Source of the DNA: Pseudomonadota bacterium
Lineage (GTDB): Bacteria; Pseudomonadota; Gammaproteobacteria; Burkholderiales; Ferrovaceae
Assembly (NCBI GenBank): GCA_021850135.1
Contig: JAJZRV010000015.1
Location: 1-33,172 of the forward strand
Direction: 5' to 3'
DNA: 33,172 nucleotides
Every line of letters begins with the position of its first letter. Position 1 is the first letter of the stretch. Shown here in pieces: positions 1-7,214 of the stretch. The notes under the pieces are model-generated. The model ran no database searches. It worked only from the letters and a program-made list of their open reading frames with translations, and was not told the origin of the DNA. The translations under genes were made by a program, and so were the position numbers.

Positions 1-1
1 A

Positions 2-484
2 GGCATCATCCTCGACCAGTTCAACAACCCGGACAATCCACGGGCCCATTACGAGACCACCGGCCCTGAAATCTGGCGCGACACGGCGGGAAAGATCACG
101 CATTTCGTGGCCACCATGGGGACCACGGGCACCATCATGGGCGTGGCACGCTACCTCAAGGAGCAAAACCCCGCCATCCAGATCGTGGGCGTGTATCCCG
201 CCGAGGGGGCCAGCGTGCCAGGCATTCGCAAATGGCCTGAAGCCTACCTGCCAAAAATTTTCGACCGCAGCCTGGTGGACCAGATCCTGGAAGTCACCCA
301 GCAGGATGCCGAAGAAACCATGCGGCGTCTTGCCCGTGAAGAGGGCATTTTTGCCGGAGTCTCGTCGGGAGGCGGCTGCTGGGCGGCATTGCAGGTTTCA
401 AAAACCGTGCAGAACGCCGTGATCGTGCATGTAGCCTGCGACCGCGGCGATCGCTACCTGTCCACGGGAGTCTATCCGGCATGA
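2..484 (+). CDS. cysM: Cysteine synthase B, C-terminal part (partial at window edge)
   Basis: This is the C-terminal half of a PLP-dependent O-acetylserine (thiosulfate) sulfhydrylase, which makes cysteine from O-acetylserine in the cytoplasm. The reading frame is open from base 2, so the N-terminus with the PLP lysine lies outside the window. Visible family motifs are the glycine-rich phosphate-binding loop MGTTGTIMG, the VGVYPAEG stretch, the IPGI-like segment SVPGIRKWPEAYLP that is typical of CysM, and the C-terminal GVSSGGGCWAAL motif. The W/P-rich insertion favours CysM over CysK. Its stop overlaps the start of the next gene by four bases (ATGA), which suggests translational coupling. 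A CysK-like paralogue is the main alternative. Confidence 0.9.
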   Translation, partial: GIILDQFNNPDNPRAHYETTGPEIWRDTAGKITHFVATMGTTGTIMGVARYLKEQNPAIQIVGVYPAEGASVPGIRKWPEAYLPKIFDRSLVDQILEVTQQDAEETMRRLAREEGIFAGVSSGGGCWAALQVSKTVQNAVIVHVACDRGDRYLSTGVYPA

Positions 485-1263
485 TGCCGGTCTTGGTCTT
501 TGATATCGAGACCATTCCCGACTGTGACGGCCTGATCAAGCTCCACGACCTCGACCCGGCCACGCCGCACGCCGAAGTTGCCGCGAAGGCCTTTGCCGAG
601 CGGCGCGAAAAAACCGGTTCCGATTTTTTGCCGCATTACCTGCACCGGGTGGTGGCCATTTCCTGCGCGCTGCGCAACCGCGACGGCTTCCGGATATGGA
701 CGCTGGGTGCCGCCGAAGATCCCGAGGCCAGCATCATCCAGCGCTTCTACGACGGGGTGGACAAATACACGCCCCAACTCGTGTCCTGGAACGGCAAGGG
801 CTTCGATGCCCAGGTGCTGCATTACCGTTCGCTTATTCATGGCATTACGGCGGCGCGCTACTGGGACATGGGCGAGGACGACAAGGACTTCAAGTGGAAC
901 AACTACCTGTCGCGCTACCATCCCCGCCACCTGGACCTGATGGACGTGCTGGCCCTCTACAACAATCGGGCCAATGCGCCGCTGGACGCGCTGGCCAAAC
1001 TCATCGGTTTTCCAGGCAAGCTCGGCATGGACGGCAGTGCCGTCTGGCAGTCCTACCAGGACGGTGACGTCGCTGGCATCCGAGACTACTGCGAAACCGA
1101 CGTGCTCAATACCTATCTGCTCTACACCCGGTTTCAACTGGTGCGCGGGCAGTTCACGCCAGCCCAGTACCAGGAGGAGCTGGCGTTCATTCGCGACAAC
1201 ATCGCGGGCCTCGAGGGCCAGCACTGGAAGGAATTTCTGGAGGCATGGAAGTCCGCAAGCTGA
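481..1263 (+). CDS. Predicted 3'-5' exonuclease, PolB-like (DEDDy type)
   Basis: A 260-residue protein resembling the stand-alone 3'-5' exonuclease family related to the proofreading domain of DNA polymerase B (Pfam DNA_pol_B_exo2). The three exonuclease motifs are visible: motif I FDIETIPD near residue 7 with Asp and Glu metal ligands, motif II VSWNGKGFDAQVL near residue 100 with Asp, and motif III YCETDVLNTY near residue 205 with Tyr and Asp, as in DEDDy nucleases. It presumably degrades single-stranded DNA or RNA ends using two metal ions. The start overlaps the cysM stop by four bases and the end overlaps the Smr gene. The physiological substrate is unknown; family assignment is firm, role is inferred. 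Confidence 0.85.
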   Translation: MMPVLVFDIETIPDCDGLIKLHDLDPATPHAEVAAKAFAERREKTGSDFLPHYLHRVVAISCALRNRDGFRIWTLGAAEDPEASIIQRFYDGVDKYTPQLVSWNGKGFDAQVLHYRSLIHGITAARYWDMGEDDKDFKWNNYLSRYHPRHLDLMDVLALYNNRANAPLDALAKLIGFPGKLGMDGSAVWQSYQDGDVAGIRDYCETDVLNTYLLYTRFQLVRGQFTPAQYQEELAFIRDNIAGLEGQHWKEFLEAWKSAS

Positions 1264-1712
1264 TGGGCCTGTGCCCCGACTGCGGCAATCTTCGCGATGC
1301 CCTGGAAGACTGCTGCCCCTTCTGTGATTGCCTGGAATCTCCGCTACCCAATCCGGACCTGACCGACAGGATTTTTGTCATTGACCTTGAAGCCGGCATG
1401 CCCACCGTGGATGACGCATTGGCCCGGCTGGACGAGCTCCTGCGCCGCGCCCAGGGCGCCGGCATCCGGATGGTCAAGGTGATTCACGGCTACGGGTCTT
1501 CCGGCAAGGGCGGGCTGATCCGTGCGGCGTTTCGCGAAGCGCTTCTGTTCCATCGCTGGGCGGACCGGATCCGCGAGGCGCTCCCGGGCGAGACCTTGAA
1601 GCCCGGAAGTGCCGCGTTGCAGGGGCTGTCCCGGCACCATCTGCAACTCATCAAGACTCTGGGCGGTGGCAACCAGGGCAATCCGGGCATGACCATTCTG
1701 GTCCTGGCCTAG
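1245..1712 (+). CDS. Smr-domain protein with N-terminal zinc ribbon
   Basis: A protein of 155 residues, or 149 if the ATG at 1263 is used. The N-terminus carries two CxxC pairs (CPDCGN and CCPFC), a likely zinc ribbon. The rest is a Smr domain: FVIDLEAGMPTVDDALARL is the usual opening beta-alpha unit, and KVIHGYGSSGKGGLIR is the H-G-x-G-x-x-x-G-x-I/L-R core that in Smr endonucleases forms the nucleic-acid-binding and cleavage site. MutS2 and SmrB proteins carry this domain; SmrB cleaves mRNA at collided ribosomes, but that role is not shown here. The GGAGG at 1239-1243 is only one base from the first ATG, so the start is uncertain. The gene overlaps the exonuclease gene, suggesting a common nucleic-acid role. 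Confidence 0.8.
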   Translation: MEVRKLMGLCPDCGNLRDALEDCCPFCDCLESPLPNPDLTDRIFVIDLEAGMPTVDDALARLDELLRRAQGAGIRMVKVIHGYGSSGKGGLIRAAFREALLFHRWADRIREALPGETLKPGSAALQGLSRHHLQLIKTLGGGNQGNPGMTILVLA

Positions 1713-1787
1713 CCCCCTTCCCAATTGCTTCCCGGCTCACTATGATGGGCGAAGTTGCACTTTGCTTATCAAGCGAGGGAGGGCGCC

Positions 1788-2234
1788 ATGCTGGAACTGC
1801 TCATCAACGGCCGTGTCGCACGGGTCGATGTCGAACCGGAAATGCCCCTGCTGTGGGTCCTGCGGGATCATCTGGGGCTGCCTGGAACCAAGTACGGGTG
1901 CGGCATCTCCGCCTGTGGCGCCTGCACCGTGCACCTGGATGGGCAGGCCGTCCGCTCCTGTACCCTGCCAGTGTCCGCGGCGCAGGGAAAAAAGATCACC
2001 ACCATCGAAGGGCTGTCCAAAAACGGCCTGCACCCCGTCCAGAAGGCGTGGATCGAACATGAAGTGCCGCAATGCGGCTATTGCCAGACCGGTATGATCA
2101 TGACCACCGTGGCCCTGCTGGAAGCCCACCCCCATCCCACCGATGCGCAGATTGACGAGGCCGTCACCAACCTGTGTCGCTGCGGCACCTACGCGCGGGT
2201 GAGGAAAGCCATCCATGCGCTCGCCAAATCCTGA
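1788..2234 (+). CDS. Isoquinoline 1-oxidoreductase-type [2Fe-2S] subunit (IorA-like)
   Basis: Small electron-transfer subunit of a molybdenum hydroxylase of the xanthine oxidase family, 148 residues. It contains a plant-type [2Fe-2S] cluster motif with Cys38, Cys43, Cys46 and Cys58, and a second cluster domain with Cys96, Cys99, Cys130 and Cys132 (QCGYCQTG ... CRCG), the standard two-cluster arrangement. I chose the ATG at 1788 because GGAGG ends five bases before it; an in-frame ATG at 1755 has no comparable site and adds an unconserved extension. It has no export signal of its own and probably travels out folded with the Tat-tagged large subunit encoded 11 bases downstream. Substrate is unknown: isoquinolines, aldehydes or other N-heterocycles are possible. 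Confidence 0.88.
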   Translation: MLELLINGRVARVDVEPEMPLLWVLRDHLGLPGTKYGCGISACGACTVHLDGQAVRSCTLPVSAAQGKKITTIEGLSKNGLHPVQKAWIEHEVPQCGYCQTGMIMTTVALLEAHPHPTDAQIDEAVTNLCRCGTYARVRKAIHALAKS

Positions 2235-2245
2235 GGAGCGCCGCC

Positions 2246-4429
2246 ATGACCTCCGTCGTCTCCCGTCGTGATTTTCTCAAGGCTTCCGCCGTGCTCGGCG
2301 GCGGTTTTGCGCTCGAGTTCTCCTTTCCCGTCCTCTCGCGTGCCGTCAGCGGCGGCCCCAGCACCGAAGTCAACGCCTGGATCGTGATTCATCCCGACGA
2401 TCGCGTGGTCATCCGCATCGCCCGTTCCGAAATGGGGCAGGGCACCTTCACGGCCCTTGCGCAACTGGTGGCCGAAGAGCTCGATTGCGACTGGGCCAGG
2501 GTGAGCGCCGAGTATGCCTCGCCCAACGAGAACTTCCGCAGAAATCACGTCTGGGGCGCCATGTCCACCGGCGGCAGCAGGGGGGTACGCACGTCGCAGG
2601 ACTATGTGCGCAAGGCGGGTGCCAGTGCGCGCGAAATGCTGGTCACTGCCGCGGCCGAACAATGGCGCGTGCCCGCGGCCACATGTACCGTGGAGCGCGG
2701 CGTCATCACGCATCATCCAAGCGGCAGAAAACTGCGCTACGGGCAGGTGGCTGCGGCAGCGGCCAAATTGACGCCACCCAAGGACGTGACCCTGCGCGAT
2801 CCCAAGGACTGGAAGATTGCCGGCAAGCCGTTGCACCGCCTCGACATTCCCGACAAAGTGCGGGGCAAACCCGTTTTTGGCGTGGATGTGTCTCTGCCCG
2901 GCATGCTGCATGCGTCCATTGCGCAATGCCCGGTGTTTGGCGGCAAGCTTGCCAGTGTGGACTCGCGCGCCGCAGAGCAGATGCGCGGCGTGAAGAAAAT
3001 CGTGCGCGAGGAGAGTTTCGTCGCCGTGGTGGCCGACAGCTGGTGGCGTGCCAACGAAGCCCTGAAGGCCCTCGTCGTCCAGTGGGATGCGGGGGCCTAC
3101 GCGCATGCCGACAATGCCTCCGTCACCGCCATGCTGCGTGAGGGTCTGGATGCCAAAAACCTGCCCCAGGCGCGCAAGATCGGCGATACGGCGGCAGCCC
3201 TTCAGGGGGCGGTGAAAGTGGTCGAGGTGGAATATCACTCGCCTTACATCAACCACGCGACGCTCGAGCCGCAGACCTGCACGGCATGGCTCAAGCCGGA
3301 GGGGTTTCTGGATGTCTGGACCTCCACGCAGGATGGCGAGGCCTCCATGATCGCCGCATCGGCGGCCTCCGGTCTGCCGCTCGAGAAGGTGGAGGTGCAC
3401 AAGATGATGCTGGGTGGCGGTTTTGGCCGCCGCGGCGGGCCACAGGATTTCGTCACGCAGGCCGTCCTGATTGCCAGGGCGATGCCGGGGGTGCCGGTCA
3501 AGCTGATGTGGTCGCGCACCGAGGACATGCAGCATGGTTTCTATCGCCCGGCCAGCATCGTACGCATGAAAGCGGGGCTCGACGAGCAGGGGCGTCCCGT
3601 CGCGCTGCACAGCACGGTGGCATGCCCGTCCATTCTGAAAGTGCTGCGTCCCCAGGCCCTTCCCAAGGATGGCGTGGACCCCACTGCCGTGCGCTCCCTC
3701 TACGACATGCCCTACACGATCCCCCACCAGCAGGTGGATTACGCCATGCGCAACGGTCATGTGCCGGTGGGATTCTGGCGCGCACCCGGACAGCAGAACG
3801 CTTTTTACCGCGAATGCTTCATTGACGAGCTCGCTGCCATGGCCGGCCAGGATCCGGTGGCCTACCGCCTGGCCATGTTGAAGGCGGGCGACAAAAATCG
3901 CCTGGTGCTGGAAGCGGTGACCCGGGCTGCAGGCTGGGGTACGCCGCTGCCGTCAGGCAGGTATCGCGGCGTTGCCGTGGCCGACGGCTTCGATAGCTTC
4001 ACTGCCACGGTGGCGGAGGTGTCCGTGGATGAAAAAGGCGAACCCCGGGTGCACCGCGTCGTCATCGCCATCGATTCGGGCTACGTGGTCAATCCGGACA
4101 CCTGCCGCGCTCAGGCGGAAAGCAACGTGATCTTCGGCCTGGGCAGTATCCTTTATCAGGAAAACAACCTGAAGAACGGCAGCATCGTGGAATCGAATTT
4201 CAACGACTTCCGGTTGCCGCAGATGGCCGAGATGCCAGTGGTGGAAACCCTGCTGGTGCCCACCGGCGGGTTCTGGGGCGGGCACGGCGAGCCAGCCATT
4301 CTTGCGCTGGCCCCGGCCGTGTGCAACGCGATCTTCCAGGCCACGGGCACGCGCATCCGCTCGTTACCGCTCAAGCACCACGACTTACAGCGGCACGCCC
4401 GCCTTGGCGATCTGGCTGGCGTCGCCTAA
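2246..4429 (+). CDS. Molybdopterin-binding aldehyde oxidase/xanthine dehydrogenase subunit (IorB-like), Tat-exported
   Basis: Large catalytic subunit, 727 residues, of an isoquinoline 1-oxidoreductase-type molybdenum hydroxylase. The N-terminus SRRDFLKAS followed by a hydrophobic stretch is a textbook twin-arginine signal, so the enzyme should act in the periplasm. The molybdopterin-binding glycine motif GGGFGRRGGPQDF is near residue 390, FWRAPGQQNAFYRECFIDEL near residue 510, and GGHGEPAILALAP near residue 675 supplies the conserved catalytic Glu of the family. The ATG at 2246 was preferred over an upstream in-frame start at 2174 because it begins exactly at the signal peptide and has GAGGAG upstream. 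It partners the preceding Fe-S subunit. No cytochrome c subunit or XdhC-type maturation gene is adjacent. The last 45 bases overlap the convergent MmgE/PrpD gene. Confidence 0.88.
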   Translation: MTSVVSRRDFLKASAVLGGGFALEFSFPVLSRAVSGGPSTEVNAWIVIHPDDRVVIRIARSEMGQGTFTALAQLVAEELDCDWARVSAEYASPNENFRRNHVWGAMSTGGSRGVRTSQDYVRKAGASAREMLVTAAAEQWRVPAATCTVERGVITHHPSGRKLRYGQVAAAAAKLTPPKDVTLRDPKDWKIAGKPLHRLDIPDKVRGKPVFGVDVSLPGMLHASIAQCPVFGGKLASVDSRAAEQMRGVKKIVREESFVAVVADSWWRANEALKALVVQWDAGAYAHADNASVTAMLREGLDAKNLPQARKIGDTAAALQGAVKVVEVEYHSPYINHATLEPQTCTAWLKPEGFLDVWTSTQDGEASMIAASAASGLPLEKVEVHKMMLGGGFGRRGGPQDFVTQAVLIARAMPGVPVKLMWSRTEDMQHGFYRPASIVRMKAGLDEQGRPVALHSTVACPSILKVLRPQALPKDGVDPTAVRSLYDMPYTIPHQQVDYAMRNGHVPVGFWRAPGQQNAFYRECFIDELAAMAGQDPVAYRLAMLKAGDKNRLVLEAVTRAAGWGTPLPSGRYRGVAVADGFDSFTATVAEVSVDEKGEPRVHRVVIAIDSGYVVNPDTCRAQAESNVIFGLGSILYQENNLKNGSIVESNFNDFRLPQMAEMPVVETLLVPTGGFWGGHGEPAILALAPAVCNAIFQATGTRIRSLPLKHHDLQRHARLGDLAGVA

Positions 4430-5860
4430 CTGCGCCACCTGCCAGCAGGCCGCCATCAGCTTCCGGGTCTGCGCCTGCGTGAGGATGCCCTCGGCGAGAT
4501 CCTCGAATTTCGCCTCCAGCTGTTGATCGGTCATCGGCACTTCGACGCTGCCGATGGCATGCGCAATGAACTTGTGCAGCTTGCGCCCGTCTTTTAGCGT
4601 GATCGTCATGTCAACCTGTTCCGGCAGGATTGCCGGATCCACGGTTGCGCTGACCCGATCGCGCAGGGCAACGGTTTTGGGGTCCGTTACGGCGCGGTCG
4701 CTGAATTGCTTTTCGCCTGCGGCGCCGTCAATGAGGGCCACCGCCACGGCATGGTAAATGCTGAACTTCCCTTCCAGACCCACATGCGGCGTCTTCTTGC
4801 CCGTGAGCTCCAGGACCAGGGGGTTGACGCGCAACGCGACGCCTGCGATCTCTTCGGCCTTCAGGTGATACTGGTTGCGGAGCTGGATGGCGGCGTCAAT
4901 GGCAGGATGGATGACGATGCCGCAGGCAAAAGGCTTGTAGGTATTGAGGGCGGCCTCGAAGCGTTGCCCCAATCCCTCGGTGATTTCCCGATAATCCTGC
5001 TTGGTGCTGATGGTGCGCGCCCAGCCGCGTTTGGCCTCGATCATGCCGTCCGAGCTTGTGAAGTTGCGTGCCGCCAGGAGCGCTGCGAATAGCCCGTTGC
5101 TTGCCGCGCGTCCGGGATTGAAGCTCTTGTTCATCGAGCCGAACGATTCGCGCAGGCCCACCGGTTGCGATGCTGCAAGACCCAGCGCCCAGACCATCTG
5201 CTGCTCACTCAGTTGCAGGATCTTTCCCGCACCGGCTGCCGCACCAAACACGCCGGCCGTGCCGGTGATGTGCCAGCCCACGTCGTAGTGATTGGGGTAG
5301 ACCGCATTGCCGATCCGGCAGGAGGTTTCGATGCCCAGCACCAGCGCGTTGAGAAAGTCCTTGCCCGAGACGGGGTGATACTCCGACAGCGCCAGCAGGG
5401 CGGAGACCACCGGTCCCGCAGGGTGGATGATGGTTTTGAGGTGGGTATCGTCGTAATCGAAGATGTGGCTGCTCACGCCATTGATGAATGCGGCATTCAT
5501 GACGTCGAAGCGTTCGTGCCGTCCCAGCAGTGTCGCTTGCGGCGGGCCTGAAAACGGCGCGAGGGCGCTCACAGCGCATTCGACGGTCTCGTGCCTGGAG
5601 CCGCCAACCGCCACGCCCACCCAGTTCAGGAGCGTTCGGGTGCCTTCCTTGCGCACGTTATCCGGCAGGTCTTCATAGCGAGCGTTGACGAGATAGCGGG
5701 CGAGGGTATGGGTGACGCCCTGTGCTGCCGCCGGGTTGTCCGCGACCACCGGGGCAGGAGGAGGGGTGCCTGCAGCCTGTGCAAGCCCCAGGACACCCGG
5801 TCCGGCCACCGCAGTGGCGGCGCTGATTTTCAGGAATTGGCGGCGATGCGAATCGTCCAT
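4385..5860 (-). CDS. MmgE/PrpD family protein with a Tat signal peptide
   Basis: A 491-residue member of the MmgE/PrpD family, which includes 2-methylcitrate dehydratase and cis-aconitate decarboxylase. Family features include the opening TLARYLVNARYEDLPDNV, the GVSSHIFDYDDTHLKTIIHP motif with the active-site Asp/His region, and GWHITGTAGVFGAAAGAGK. The N-terminus HRRQFLKISAATAVAGPG is a good twin-arginine signal, unusual because the characterised enzymes are cytoplasmic. I placed the start at 5860, where AGGAG lies eight bases upstream; an in-frame start at 5911 would bury the signal and overlap marC. The gene follows marC by 40 bases on the same strand. No prpB, prpC or acnD is nearby, so methylcitrate cycling is not supported and the substrate is unknown. 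Confidence 0.85.
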   Translation of the reverse strand: MDDSHRRQFLKISAATAVAGPGVLGLAQAAGTPPPAPVVADNPAAAQGVTHTLARYLVNARYEDLPDNVRKEGTRTLLNWVGVAVGGSRHETVECAVSALAPFSGPPQATLLGRHERFDVMNAAFINGVSSHIFDYDDTHLKTIIHPAGPVVSALLALSEYHPVSGKDFLNALVLGIETSCRIGNAVYPNHYDVGWHITGTAGVFGAAAGAGKILQLSEQQMVWALGLAASQPVGLRESFGSMNKSFNPGRAASNGLFAALLAARNFTSSDGMIEAKRGWARTISTKQDYREITEGLGQRFEAALNTYKPFACGIVIHPAIDAAIQLRNQYHLKAEEIAGVALRVNPLVLELTGKKTPHVGLEGKFSIYHAVAVALIDGAAGEKQFSDRAVTDPKTVALRDRVSATVDPAILPEQVDMTITLKDGRKLHKFIAHAIGSVEVPMTDQQLEAKFEDLAEGILTQAQTRKLMAACWQVAQLGDASQIAKAGVPL

Positions 5861-5900
5861 GCAGAGGTCTCCTATTTTATTTGAAAGTGGGCCGATGGAT

Positions 5901-6539
5901 TCAGTTGCCACGCAGCCCCGGCAACAGAACCAGCAGGCCGCTGGTGAAAATTTCCACGGCCACGGCCGCGAGCAACAATCCCATCAGGCGTGTGGCAATG
6001 TTCACGCCGGTCTCCCCCAGCCATTTTCTGGCGGGCATGGCAAGGCGCAGGGCCAGCCAGGTGGTGAGGGCCACCAGCAGGCAGCACAGGATGACGGCGG
6101 CCAGATGTTGCGGTGAAGCGCTGTCCGTGGCGTAGATGATGGTGGTGGAGATGGCGCCAGGGCCCGAAAGCAGGGGAATCGCAAGCGGCACCACGGCGAT
6201 GTTTTCCTTGTGCGAGGCTTCCCGTGCTTCTTCCGGCGTCTGGCTTTCCCGGCTGGGCAGGGCGTGCATCATCGAAATCGCCATGAGCAGGATCAGGATG
6301 GCGCCCCCCACCTTGAACGATGCGACGGTGACGCCAAACAGCATGAGCACCGGCTCGCCGATGACGGCAGAGAGGACCAGGACCACGGCCACAGAAATGC
6401 TGGCCGTTCGCGCAATGTTTTTTCGTTCCCGCTCGGTATTTCTGGACGTCAGGGTGACGAAGATGGGCACGGCGCTGACCGGATTGACGATCACGAGCAG
6501 CGCCATGAAAATTTTTGCGTACTCAACCCAATGATGCAT
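5901..6539 (-). CDS. MarC family integral membrane protein
   Basis: A 212-residue polytopic inner-membrane protein of the MarC/UPF0056 family. About six hydrophobic segments are visible, starting with IFMALLVIVNPVSAVPIFV, which contains the family's conserved N-P-x-x-x-x-P motif, and including IPLLSGPGAISTTIIY, the second family signature. The function of MarC proteins is not established; the early link of E. coli MarC to antibiotic resistance was not upheld. A GGGGAGGA ribosome site precedes the ATG. It lies between an Lrp-type regulator and the MmgE/PrpD gene on the same strand, so a three-gene transcript is possible. Confidence 0.88.
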   Translation of the reverse strand: MHHWVEYAKIFMALLVIVNPVSAVPIFVTLTSRNTERERKNIARTASISVAVVLVLSAVIGEPVLMLFGVTVASFKVGGAILILLMAISMMHALPSRESQTPEEAREASHKENIAVVPLAIPLLSGPGAISTTIIYATDSASPQHLAAVILCCLLVALTTWLALRLAMPARKWLGETGVNIATRLMGLLLAAVAVEIFTSGLLVLLPGLRGN

Positions 6540-6597
6540 GCGTGCTGTCCTCCCCGGTTTTTTTTGTGATGGACGGGAATGGCCTTACTCTACCACT

Positions 6598-7056
6598 TCA
6601 GAGCACGGGGATCGCCGTTTTGTCCACCACGCGGCGCAGCACGAAGCTGGAAAGGACGCCGGTGACGCCATTTATCCGGGTGATGCGGTTCAGCAAAAGA
6701 TCCTGGTAGGACGCCATGTCCCGGGCCACGACCTTGAGCTGGTAATCCGCCGATTGGCCGGTGATCATCAGGCATTCCATGACTTCCGGAATCTCGCCGA
6801 TAGCCGATTCAAAATGATTGAAGCGTTCCGGCGTGTGCTGGTCCATGGAGATCTGGATCAGGGCCATCAGGGTCAGTCCCAGTGCTTCGCCGTTGACCAG
6901 GGCGCGGTAACCCGTGATCACCCCGGATTCTTCCAGGGCGCGGACCCGGCGCAGACAGGGCGAGGGCGAGAGCCCGATGCGGTCGGCGAGCTCCTGGTTG
7001 CTGATCCGTCCTTCCTGCTGCAGCACCTGTAAAATCTGGCGGTCGAAGCGATCCAT
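6598..7056 (-). CDS. Lrp/AsnC family transcriptional regulator
   Basis: A 152-residue feast/famine regulator. The N-terminal helix-turn-helix is evident (DRQILQVLQQEGRISNQELA ... LSPSPCLRRVRALEESGVI) and the remainder is the RAM/AsnC ligand-binding domain that oligomerises and senses amino acids (for example MECLMITGQSADYQLKVVAR and the GVTGVLSSFVLRRVV strand). It is transcribed divergently from leuA, separated by an AT-rich 158-base region, so control of leuA and of itself is a reasonable inference. A liv-type transporter elsewhere in the window could also be a target, but nothing in the sequence shows that. The ribosome-binding site is weak. Confidence 0.92.
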   Translation of the reverse strand: MDRFDRQILQVLQQEGRISNQELADRIGLSPSPCLRRVRALEESGVITGYRALVNGEALGLTLMALIQISMDQHTPERFNHFESAIGEIPEVMECLMITGQSADYQLKVVARDMASYQDLLLNRITRINGVTGVLSSFVLRRVVDKTAIPVL

Positions 7057-7214
7057 TTCAATGATATTGCTCTATGTGTTTAGATTATGGAATAAAACCA
7101 ATCAAATTATGATTATATAGAAATAATATGCCAAAAAGTACGTGTTTATGACATGGAATAGCAAGCGCCTGCTGCCCTGATTTGCGTATCATGGACTTTC
7201 AGGAGACGAAACCC
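7057..7214. promoter_or_regulatory. AT-rich divergent control region between the Lrp-type regulator and leuA
   Basis: The 158 bases between the two divergent starts are strikingly AT-rich in the middle (about 7055-7135) compared with the GC-rich coding DNA around them. The hexamer GATTAT occurs twice (near 7083 and 7111) and several A/T tracts are spaced along the region, as expected for DNA bound and bent by Lrp-family octamers. A TAATAT at 7124-7129 is a possible -10 element for leuA, but no good -35 lies at the right distance. AGGAG at 7201-7205 is the leuA ribosome-binding site. Confidence 0.5.

Noticed and set aside
2189-3760. 523-residue open frame on the minus strand opposite the IorB-like gene
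   Set aside because: Shadow of a gene with clear molybdopterin-binding motifs; the His/Gly/Ala-rich translation has no recognisable family.
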